Source: Uloborus plumipes (taxonomy: Eukaryota; Arthropoda; Arachnida; Araneae; Uloboridae). From it: a stretch of DNA of 64,000 bases. Below are positions 24,901 to 36,900 of this stretch, piece by piece. Position numbers and translations under genes: made by a program. Every line of letters begins with the position of its first letter. Position 1 is the first letter of the stretch. Where the stretch lies: NCBI GenBank assembly GCA_038373865.1, contig JAXGGA010001043.1:108131-172130 (forward strand). The letters run 5' to 3'. The notes beneath the pieces were generated by a model. That model was not told the origin of the DNA. It made no database searches and saw nothing but the letters and a program-made list of their open reading frames with translations.

Positions 24901-27900
24901 AACACCAGAGACGAGCTGGCTCACTCTGGAAGGACTTTGTTTTTGAATTAAACAGTTACTTGGAGGGTTGGTTGCAAGGTCTCGAAGTTTCAGACTTTGA
25001 CACCTTGAAGGATCTTGTCTTAACTGACCAAATGAAACGAAAAGTCCCAAATGAAATAAGGGAACATTTCATTGATGAATGGGGCAAACTTATTTCCTCA
25101 AGTGAACTAGCGAAAAAACTTGATGAATATGAGTCTAACCGTAAGCATTTAAAGAAGACTTCCGACAAGGATAAATTTGGGAAAGGGGAGCCGGAGGATA
25201 AGAGATCATCAGAACTTCCCACAGGCTCTGAAGGGTCTGAAAAATCTGGAAAATTTACCAAAGGGTATGAAAAAAATATCAAACGGGATATTTGGGAGAA
25301 ACGCCGCGAACCAAAATGTTTTGTCTGTAATAGAGAAGGGCATTTTCGAGCTCAATATCCTCAATTGGTAAGAGATAAAGATGCAGATGTAGAAAAGTTA
25401 AATAGGATAGAATGCATACTGGATGAGGAATTTATTACGTCGTATAAATTTTAGGCTAAAATTGGCGGGGAGGTTATGACCATATTGCGGGATTCAGCTG
25501 CCACTTTAGATCTTGTTAGTTTTAATCCAGGGTTGGCAAGTTTTTGACAGTCGGAGGTTTTATCCGGTTTTAACCGTGGTTTTTACCGTCATGTCAAAAA
25601 CCACTTTTTGACATGGTTTTTGACATAAGTGTCAAAAACCTAAATTTCTGTCCAAAACATGTTTAAATTTGATATTGAAAATCAAAATACATTTTCAAAT
25701 GAATTTGACAATTTCTGATTTCAGACACTGACGTAAACTTTTGAAGTTTTAGGTTATTAAAATAAAGTGTAATAAGCAATCCTAATCATAATTGAAGGGC
25801 TCGGGAGTAAATAATGGTAACTAGCATTTTAAAAAATGAAACATATGGCTTTTGAATATTTCTTTATTGCTTCGAGGAATTACTGTAACAGATTTTTTAT
25901 TTTAAAAATGAAGTGGGTACATTAACAGGGTTGCCACGCCACAGGGAAACCTGAAAAAACAGGGAAAATGCAGGGAATTGAAAAATCAACAGAAAAACAG
26001 GGAAAATCCAGGGAATCTTGAAAATTTCTTCAAAAATCTGGAAAGTGCAGGGAATTTACCAATGAATAAATTTATGTGCAAATGAATAAAATAATAATAA
26101 TAATAAATAAAATAAAACAAATAGTAATTTTACTTCACATTTTTTTTTTTTTTTTTTTTTGCTGAGTTTATTTATTTATAAGTACATATTTAATTGTGTA
26201 TTATAGAAGCAAAAAATATTTATTACTTAGTTTGAAATGCATTTTAAAGCTTATGCTAATTTAATTAGAGAGTATGAGATTAGTCATCAATACGTTCTAT
26301 GATTTCAGTTTTAATGAATTCTGCTTTGCCTCCCTATGTTTTTATTTAGTTAGTTTTTTTCTGTGCCAAGATATTAATGTTCATATAAAATATCAGTGTT
26401 CGCTCGTTTGTAATATTGCATATTCATGCAGGGAAAACGCAGGGAATTATTCCCCCGGAATTGAGTGGCAACCCTGATTAGTTAAGTGCTGTGTGTCTTG
26501 GGTATACTTGATAAATTTTTACAAGTGATTTCTTTTTAATTTTAATTTGAAATAATAAATTTTAACTAATAAATAAATAAATAAAATAGTTTGATCAAAA
26601 GTATTTAGCAGATTTGTACACTGAGTACTAATTAATTTCGTTTTGCTTTTACTCAAAATAAAAAAAAAAATCACTTGGATGTAAAGATTTTTAGATTGAT
26701 AAAAAAATAGCTAATTAATAGTTATTAAAACATTTAAACGAAACTACTTTAAAAACTGGATTTAACTTTTAATACTTTTAACTTTTTTCATGGCATAACA
26801 AGTTAATTTAAAAGAATGAGAATTAATTTTCATTAAATTTATTAATTAAATTTTTATTAAACTTGACTGATGAGATAACTAATTGATAGTTATTAAAACA
26901 TTTAAACAAAACTACTCTAAAATTTAGATTTAAGTTTTAATATTTTATTTTTTCACTCCATAACAAGTTAATTTAAAAGAATATGAATTAATTTTCATTA
27001 AATTTATTAATTTAATTTTTATTAAACTTGATTGATAAGATAACTAATTGATAGTAATAAAAACATTTAAACAAAACTACTTTAAAAGCTGGATTTGAGT
27101 TTTAATATTTAACTTTTTTCACGGCAAAACAAGTTAGTTTAAAATAATGAGAAATAATTTTCATTAAATTTATTAATTTAATGTTTATTAAACTTGATTG
27201 AAAAGATGCATAAATTTTATTTAATATTTTTCAGGATGAGAAACCTTATATGTTTATAAAAAATCTCAATAACCACTGTATTTGAGTTTTAGACAGGTTT
27301 TCGACAGGTTTTTGACGTTTTCGACGTTTTTGACAGGTTTTCGACGCGTTTTCGACAGGTTTTCGACGTGTCACGTCAAAAACTGGTTTTTGACGTCAAA
27401 AACCCAACCCTGTTTTAATCTCATAAACAAGGATCAATTGACAGGGGAGACAGTTTGGGTCAGACAACCTTTAGACTTTTCAGCTAAATGTCTTCCGTTG
27501 GCACGCATAGAAATTGGGAGTGAGGAATTTTCGAAAGGTCATGACAAAAGCTGCAGTAATTGATGCTAGGCTCGATCAAGGGCATTATTTACTAGGGAAT
27601 AGAGCAGCAAAATTAATCGAAGAGAAGAAATTACGTCATTCAGTCATTTCTGTAGTGGCTCAAAGTCACTTGGGAAAGGTTTCCACTAGAGCGAGTTCGG
27701 TAAGAAAAAGCGAGGACCACCTGCAGATTCCCCCTATTGTTAGCGACGTGGTCAATTGTCCAGTTTCTCTCTTGAAAGTACCAAGGGAGGATTTACTTAA
27801 AGCACAAAGTGAATGTAGCACTTTAAAAGAGATAAGAAGCCTGGTGTGGAACGTGAGCTCGTAGAAGAAAGAAGGGGGTATTTAAAGCGGGATGGGTTGA

Positions 27901-30900
27901 TTTTCCGAGTTTCGATTGATTATTTAGGGAATAAAATGTATCAATTGGTTGGTCCCTTAAAATATGGACATGAAATTTTGAAGTTATGTCATGGAAATAC
28001 ACCCACGCATTTGGGAGTTAGGAAAACCAAAGATAAATTATTGAGACAATTTTTCTGACCAAATTGTTTTAAGGAGGTGGATATGTTTGTCCGGTTTTGT
28101 GGTTCTTGTCAACGTACCGGGAAGTCGAGGACATTGTCTAAATCGGCCACTTCGGTAGTGGGTAGTTGTGGAAAAAGAATCAATTCTGAGAAAATTGACC
28201 AGTTAGCTGATTTGAGGAATATTTTCAGGAACCCCTTCTCACGAAAGGTTGGGCGGGGGCAGCAAGGTTCTTATGCCATCGCATGGACCAATGAGGAGCC
28301 TTATCGATCCAAACAGTGGACTTGAAGGTTAAATGAGATTTTAATGAAGAATAAGAATAATGAGTTCTTAAGCAATATGTGATATTGTATCCTGTAAAAG
28401 TTTTTTGTAAATATTTCTTAATTTAATTTCTATTTTTAACGTATTTAAAGTGTTTAAAGTTTTTAAAGTGTTCTTAATGTATTCTTTAATGCATAATTTT
28501 CGGTATAGGGGCAGGTTCTAAAAGTTGCTTAACGACATGCTAAGCTAATGTTAGTTAAATTGCTGCCTCTGAAAATTTGACTGGTTGAACTCTGTTTTCA
28601 AGTGTTATTGGAGAATTTTTCCTGTATGAAAAATTCTCTGCTGAGGGAGGAGAAGAGCTGTGACGTAGGGTCTTTTCTACAGCCTGGGAATCGCACATTC
28701 CTATGCTAATTCTCACGGCTGTGGATAGATAAGGCGACAGCTGGACGCCAGACCTTTCTACTTACCGCGGGAAAATATATTTTTTCTCACGGTGGCCAAG
28801 TGGTTGGTCAGCTTGTCCAACGAGTTCAGGACAGAGCTGGACTTAATGTTGATCTGCTAGGTTGTGCGTTTGGGTCTCCGTCAGGAGACTCGAAAACGGC
28901 ATTTTTTATCCGTCGGAATACTGACCCCGGATTTGTGAGGGAAACGATCTCCCTGTTAATAGTCACTTCAGTGACTGTGAATACGAAAAAGCCAAAAGGG
29001 CATACTTATGGAACACGTTGTATAGTATGTACATTTGTATATATTGTAAAGTCCATAATAAATATTTAGCCCAGAAGCAGAACTCTTTTACTTGTCTGGG
29101 AACCACGATAGTACAAGCCGTGCTGGTATCCCTAGTTGTTCTATAAAGTGAAAACTTTGATTTTGATGAACATTCAAGTAATTTGCTGTATATTCAGACG
29201 AAGTAAGCAGCTTCAGAATGACGTTTCCATTAACAGCATTAGACACAGAGTTGAATGAACATTCTACACATTAGAGTTTAAGTGGAGAAATATATGAAGT
29301 GTTAATAGCGTGCACTGGGAAGCAATTTTCACAAGCACTTATTACCAGAATATAGTACAGCTAACGAAGTACTGCCTAAAAATAAGTCAGGAATCTGGCA
29401 TGGATTTACTTACAATTGAGTTGCGGATGTTGCAGTGTTCTGAAAAACGACTAAAGACATTATCCACCAAATCGCCGCCTCTCATGACAGGAGGCTTACA
29501 GCAGCAAATTGGTACAGGCTGTAGTGCTGTTACATGGGAAAAAAAGGTTTAAAATAATATTTATTAAAAAAAAATGTTGAACCAAAATTCTGCTTCAAAG
29601 AGCTAAAATATCGAAAAGGTCCAAATGATGTGAATTTCTTTAGTTCAGAGAAATTAGTAGAGAGCTGAAATATCATACAATGTCATACAATTTTTTTTTT
29701 TTTTGTGAACAAAGCGTCTTACTGTGCAACCATTTACGCCACAGACCATTAAAGAAATTCATGCATTAATTTCTTCAAAATACAAATTAAAATGCAATTT
29801 TTTTATGAATTTGGCGAAATTTCAAGGGCCTGGCGGGGGGACTTAAATATTTTATGTGGAAAAATGGCTGTGGCAAATTTTCTGAAAATTGGTGTATAAT
29901 GATAAATTTTAATACTGTGAAAAGGTTTAATATAAAATATGGGACTGTAATTTAAAAAAAAAAATAGTATAAAGTTGCTTCCTTTAAAAAATTGTATTCA
30001 TGTGATTTTTTTTAAACCCAGGGCTGTTCCAAAGTTGAGGAAGATGCCTGTTTAGTTGAAAATAATGAAGCAGATCATACAGTTGAAAGTGAAGAGGATA
30101 CATCTTCCAGTGAGGAAGAAAGTAACAGCACTAATGTTGATGAAGAAAGTGAGAGCAGTACTTTTGGTACTTCAGAGTGTCTGGAAGATAGTGTTAGTGA
30201 AGATGATAATAATGATAGAGCGGCGTCTGAGGCATTTGATGACGATACTGAGTACAGTATGAAAAGCGAAAGTGAAGGAAATGCAAGTACAGAAGAAAGA
30301 AAGGATTGTAGTACTGAAGAAGAAAGAGAGAATTATGCTGAAGTAGGAGATAATTATAGTGAAGAAGAAGATAATTATAACAAAGAAGGAGATAATTATA
30401 ATGAAGAAGAAGGAGATAATTATAATGAAGAAGAAGAAAATGCATATACTGAAGAAGGGGAGAATTGTACTGAAGAAGAAGATAATTGTACTGAAGAAGA
30501 TAATTATACTGAGGGAGAGATAGAGAATTATACTGAAGGAGAAGGAGAGAATCATACTGAAGGAGAAAGAATGAGTTGTAATACTGAAAGTGATGAGAAC
30601 TCAAATTTAGGGGCGCAGAGGATGAAATCTGAAGAGGAAGAAGAAAGGGAGAATTGTAGTACTGAAGGAGAAATAATGAGTTGTAATTCTGAAAATGATG
30701 AGAACTCTAATTTAGAGTCTCAGGGGATGAAATCTGAAGCGGAAGGAGAAAGGGAAAATTGTAGTACTGAAGGAGAAATAATGAGTTGTAATACTGAAAA
30801 TGATGAGAACTCTAATGTAGGATCTCTGGGGATTAAATCTGAAGAGGAAGGAGAAAGGGAGAATTGTAGTACTGAAGGAGAAATAATGAGCTGTAATTCT

Positions 30901-33900
30901 GAAAGTGATGAGAACTCTAATTTAGAGTCTCAAGGGATGAAATCTGAAGGGGAAGGAGAAAGGGAGAATTGTAGTTCTGAAGGAGAAATGAGTTGTAATA
31001 CTGAAAGTGATGAGAACTCTAATTTAGAGTCTCATGTAATGAAATCTGAAGAGCAAGAAGAAAAAGCTTCAGATGCAGAAATAAGTACTGAATCTGTACA
31101 TGAAGAAAACGGCTGTGATTCTTCTGATGAGGATGAATATACCGAACCTGAAATTGAGGAAGAGGGCTCAAGCTCAGGACATAAGGAAAAGAGTATTGGT
31201 TCAGAAAATGAAATAGAAAAAGATTGTCTTGCAGATGAAGCTGATTTTACCTCTTCTAAACAGAATTTAGAGGCTGAAAATGCCATGGATAAAATAGGAT
31301 CAGAGATCTCCAAAAATGAAAAAGAAATTAATATTTCGGTGATTGAGACAATTGAAAATAGTAGAGAGGAAAAAGAAGTTGATGACCAAAAAAGTATAAT
31401 AGAAAATGATTGCAATCAAGATTTGAGTGAAAGGAAAATAAAAGATAAAGAAAGTAAAAATTGTGAAGAATGCAGTGCACCAAAAAGTGCTAAAAATGAG
31501 CTAAAATTTAAAAGAAATGAGAATGAGACTCCTCCTCATACACAAAATGTTGAAGGTATTAGAAATCAGAATGAAACTGATATTATAAAAACCGAGATGG
31601 AAAGTGAAAGAAATAATGAAGAGAAAGCTAGAAGCACAAGAAGTGAAGAACATGCTGAATCATTTGAAAGTGAAGAAACAGATGATACCGATAAAATTAT
31701 GCAAGATGTTAAAATGGCAAAAAGTGTGAAGAAGACTGATAGCCTTGAAAATACAACACAAGCTAAGAGTCCCGAAAAAAATGAAAATATACGAAACATT
31801 GAAATGGATGATATGGATATTAAAAATCTTGATGATGAAAATCTGCAAAATGGAACTAAAGCTATCATTTTCCAATCAGACCTAAAACTTAAAAGACGTA
31901 ATGTTGAAGAAACTGAAAGACCAACAAGTGAAAAACGAACAGAGAACTTTAAGAAAACAGTTAAAAATGCAAATGGTGTGATACAAACTGATGGCACCAA
32001 GGATCTCAAACATATTGAAACAATTGAAAGGAAAATACAGACTAGTGAAAATGCAATAGAAGGTATTAACACTGAAAAAAATGAAAAATTTCTTGTTGAC
32101 TTTATGGATGAGAATGAAAATGTTGAAGATGAAATGTTGCAGAGTAGTAGAAATGAGAATGAAGCTGATATTATCAAAACACATATAGAGACTGAAAGAA
32201 ATAACAGAGAAAAAACAGAAAGCCCAAAAGTTGAAGAACAAACTGGAAACTTGGAAGATAAAAAAATAGATGAGAGCCTGAAAAATCAGGAACAAACTGA
32301 CACCACTAAAAATTTACAATGTATTAAAACTGATGAAGTTACAATGAAAACTGATAGCATTGAAAATACAATTGACGCTATTAGCATTGAATGTAATGCA
32401 AAAGAACTTGACATTGCAGTGGATGCCAAGAAAGATGAAAAACCTGGTGATGAAAGTATTGAAAGCCGAACTGAAAATGAAGAAAAGAGTGATAGCATTG
32501 AAAATGGCATGCAAGTTGATGCTGGAAAGGATGCAGATATTGAAAAACATAATGAAGAAAAAGCTGAAAGTCCAAAAAGTAAAGAACAAACTGGAAACTT
32601 AGAAAATAAAGAAGCTGATAAGAATGTGGAAGACTGGAAACAAATGGATGACACTAATACCCCAAGATCTATTGAAAGTGTTGAAGTTGGCACAGAAATT
32701 GGTAGCAGTAAAAACCAGGAAGAAAGTAGTGATAGTGAGAAAGATATGGAAAGTCATGATAGTGAGAATGATATGGAAAGTCATGATAGTGAGAATGATA
32801 TGGAAACTGATGAAAATGAAAATGAAGAGGAAAATGAAGTGAAAAATGACATCAGTGAAAATGAAAGAGAAAGTGATAGCAGTGAAAGTGGAAAACAAAA
32901 TGACATCGGTGAAAGTGAAGAAAGTGGCAGCAATAAAAGTGATACCGCTGAAAATGACAGCAAAGGGATGAGTGAAAGAAATGATGGAGAAGCAGCTGAA
33001 AACACAGAAAGTGAAGAACAAACTGAGAACTTTGTAAATGAAATGACAGAAAAAAATGTAGAAGTCGATGACACTAAAAGTTCAAGACATATTTTGAGAA
33101 TTGAAGCTGAGAGGAAAATCGAAAGCAGTGAAAACCAGGAGGAGAGTGATGACAGTGAGAATAATAGGGAAAGCAGTGATAGTGAAAATGAAGAGGAAAG
33201 TTGTGATGGTGGAAATGAAGAGGAAAGTTGTGATGGTGGAAATGAAGAGAAAAGTTGTGATAGTGGAAATGAAGAGAAAAGTTGTAATAGTGGAAATGAA
33301 GAAGAAAGTGGTAGCACTGAAAGTGACAGCAAAATGATGAGTGAAGAAAATGATGAAGAAAAAGCTGAAAGCACAGAAGGTGAAGAACAAACTTTGAACT
33401 TTGTAAATGAAAAAACAGGAAACAATGTAGAAGTCGATGATGACACTAAAAGTCCGAGACCTGTTGAAAGAGTTGAAGCTGAGGTGAAAATCCAAAGCAG
33501 TGAAAACCAGGAGGAAAGTGACAATTGTGAGAATAATGGAGAAAGCAGTGGTAGTGAGAATAATGGAGAAAGCAGTGATAGTGAGAATAATGGAGAAAGC
33601 AGTGATAGTGAGAATAATGGTGAAAGCAGTGATAGTGAGAATAATGGAGAAAGCAGTGATAGTGAAAATGAAGAGGAAAGTTGTGATAGTGGAAATGAAG
33701 AGGAAAGTAATAGCACTGAAAATGACATTGAAGTGATGATTCAAAAAAATGATGAAGAAACAGCTGAAAGCACAGAAGGTGAAGAACAAGCTGAGAACTT
33801 TGTAAATGAGAAAACAGGAAAAGATGTAGAAGTCAATGACACTAAAAGTCCAAGATCTATTTTGAGAGTTGAAGCTGACATGGAAATTGAAAGCAGTAAA

Positions 33901-36900
33901 AGCCTAGAGGAAAGTGATGATAGTGAGTATAATAGGGAAAGTGGTGATAGTGGAAATGAAGAGGAAAGTTGTAGCAGTGGAAATGAAGAGGAAAGTTGTA
34001 GCAGTGGAAATGAAGGGGAAAGTGACAGTATTGTAAAAGAGGACCGTGAAAGCAGTGAAAGTGAAGAAGAAAGATATAGCACGGAAAATGACATTCAAGT
34101 TGATAGTAATGAAGGATCATATAGTTCTGAAGATGATGGTGGTAGCATTACATTTACAATGGATACTGATAGAACTGAAAGTGAAAATGGTTCAAATGAG
34201 GTAAAGACTGCCAGCTCTGGAATCGAAACCATTTCTGATAACAGTCAAGATATGAGTGTTGAAACTGAAAATAATACAACAACAGATAGCGATGAATCGG
34301 AAACAGAATCAGATAGCTCTGAAGATGAACTAGACTTTGAACACTCTTCTTCAGAGAGAGCCTCCAATATCTCTGAAAATGAGGTGGAAGAAAATAGTAA
34401 GGAAACTGAGGTAGTTACTGAAATGACTAAAGAAATGAGTGAACATAGTGACACTGAACTTTCAAAGGTAAACAATGACACTGAAGAAGAAGGTTACAGT
34501 ATTAATGGAACAGAAGAGAGTGATAGTTCTGTAGATGATTATCCTGATTATAGTGAATTCCTGGAGGAAATTGAGGATAGTGAAGGGATTATTCACTTCA
34601 GTGAAAATGAAGAAGAAAGGGAAATTAGTGAAGGAGAGCAAAACTTAAATAATTCTGAAAATAGAAATTGGAGTTCTGAAAGGCATATTGGAATTGAAGA
34701 GCAGATGGAGTTAAGTAATGTTGAAATTGTCATACTGAGCGAGGAAACAGAACAAACTGATGTAAGTGGAAACATTCTTAAATCTGAGCAGCTGGATCGA
34801 AATTCTATTGCTGAAAAAGACATTGAAACTGAAAGTATTCTAAGCACAAAAATAGGACAAAATGAAGTGCAACATGTTGAAACTGAAAGTATTCTAAGCA
34901 CAAAAATAGGACGAAATGAAATGCAACATGTTGAAACTGAAAATATACTAATTGAGAAAACAGGACAAAATAAAGTACATAACATTCAGACTGATAATGT
35001 ACTAAACGACAAAACAGAGCAAAATGAATTTAGTAAAAATATTGTCAGAACTGATAAGTTTGACCTAGATTCTGTTATTGGTACAAACATTAAAACTGAA
35101 AAGATAGATAAATCTAAGGTAAGTGGTAATTTTGAGACTAAGAGCATGGTAGAAGCTGGACAAAAATCTGGAGACAGTGCTGTTAAGGTAAGTAAGAAAG
35201 ATGATGGTGAATATAAAGATAAAATTAAGTCTGAAGAAAACGTCTTGCGAGAAGTTTTAAAGTTTTTAATGAACGAAATTGACAAAAGTATTAGTTTTCA
35301 AAACCAAAGTATAGAAAAATCAGAAATAGAACCTAAAACCATTGAATTGGATAAATGTGCAGAAAGTATCGAAGGTACATCAAAAGTAAAATTGAGTGCT
35401 GTTAAGGTAAGTGAGAAAGATGATGGTGAATATAAAAATAAAATTAAGTCTGAAGAAAATGTCTTTCGAGAAGTTTTAAAGTTTTTAATGAACAAAATCG
35501 ATAAAAGTGTTAGTTTTCAAAATCAAAGTATAGAAAAATCAGAAATGGAATATAAAACCGTTGAATTGGATAAATGTGCAGAAAGTATCGAAGATACATC
35601 AGAAGTAAAAGTGAATATTATTCATACAGATGATGATAAAGGAAGCGACAATTCTAAGGACATTAGAAAAAAGTATGCAAAGAGACCTTCAAAAATAGAA
35701 CCATCTTCTGGGACACCACAAATACATTCCTTTAAAGTTGGAGGAGATGAAAAATGTTGTGTATTTTTTTCAAATAGTGTAAATATAACAGTAGATGATG
35801 ATGCTTTGATATGGATGGTTAAACTTGTAAAGTTGTATCATCTACAGCTACCCTATTTTTCAGAAAAATATTTAATTAGACAAGTGTTTGATCCGTAAGT
35901 ATTTCCTTTTATTTTTTCCTTTTGAATTTTTGTTGAAAATGTAGATAGCTACTAATTAATTTCAATTGTTATATAAAATATGATGTTTTAAGAGTGTATT
36001 TATTTGATTTAGTAAAGAATTTTAGACTTGCTGAATTTACATCTATAATATTATGTGCTGTAAAAAAGATTACTCGGAAAAAGTTGAGCTTTTTTACTTT
36101 GGAGTTTGGTGTTTCATTATGTGTATATTGATGAATAAATATTCACCATTCAAGTTCAATATATGTTTTGATACATTGACTAATAGCAAGACAAATAATT
36201 AATTTCACTTGGTTACAAAGTCACCTCTGGCAATTGTAAAAATTCTTGGTGATACTTAGTCACACACAAAACCTACTAAGTTATTAATTTCCTTCTACAA
36301 TATATTTCGCCAAAATGTAGCTACAGATCGACTAGTTTTGTAGTTCCTAAGGTAGTTGGTGCCATTTTTTCAAAATGTTAAAAATAGTTGGACAAATAAT
36401 GGATAGGTATTATGTTATTGTGGAGATTGCTACAAGAGTCGTTTTCCCAAGTTCGGAGACCTGATCCCAGAGTTAGAGTCTTCTATAAATGGTGTGCCTT
36501 GACACCACTAGTTCCATCCTGGCAAAATGGCATTGAATATATGTTAGTGTCACTTGTTATTGAAGACATGACTATGCTGCTCCGGATTGCTCAATTCTTT
36601 TACGGGGTTGTTTATAAATGATGTCACACTCTAAGGAGGGAATGGTTCATGAAGTTGCTCTAGTTTGGCAAGGGGCATGGGAAGGGTAACAAAACGTGTG
36701 ACATGGTACATTTTTTATGAGAATGCTTATGAAAGGCGTGACATTTGATGAGAAGAGTGCGTAAGTTGAAATGTGACTCTGACACACGGGGTTGGGAGTC
36801 GAAAATGTCAAAAGGGGAATGATATTATTTATAGACAGCCCATTGCAGAAACTTGTAGTCCATTGATGTCCTGAACCACTGCAACTGCTGACTGTTTTCT

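Larger units (their letters stand above)
22995..29115 (+). mobile_element. Gypsy-like LTR retrotransposon, internally deleted
   Basis: Two direct long terminal repeats (22995-23447, 28659-29115) flank a gag frame, a protease remnant and an integrase remnant in that order. The reverse transcriptase and RNase H are gone. The LTRs differ by many substitutions and small indels, so the insertion is old. The element lies in sense orientation in the first large intron of the HAT gene and is itself interrupted by a hAT element at 25528-27412. I found no clear target duplication. Confidence 0.85.

Noticed and set aside
33526..33680. CRISPR-like array of 27-bp repeats
   Set aside because: There are no spacers; the units are contiguous, coding and in frame within a eukaryotic exon.
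32360..33736. Plus-strand basic frames (Met/Lys/Val-rich) overlapping the acidic exon
   Set aside because: These are +1 or +2 shadows of the repeat sequence; the acidic frame alone spans the whole exon and continues into the HAT domain.
30172..34485. Long minus-strand open frames opposite the acidic exon
   Set aside because: They are Ser/Phe-rich mirror images of the GAA/AGT-rich repeats, occur in two frames at once and have no splice or family support.
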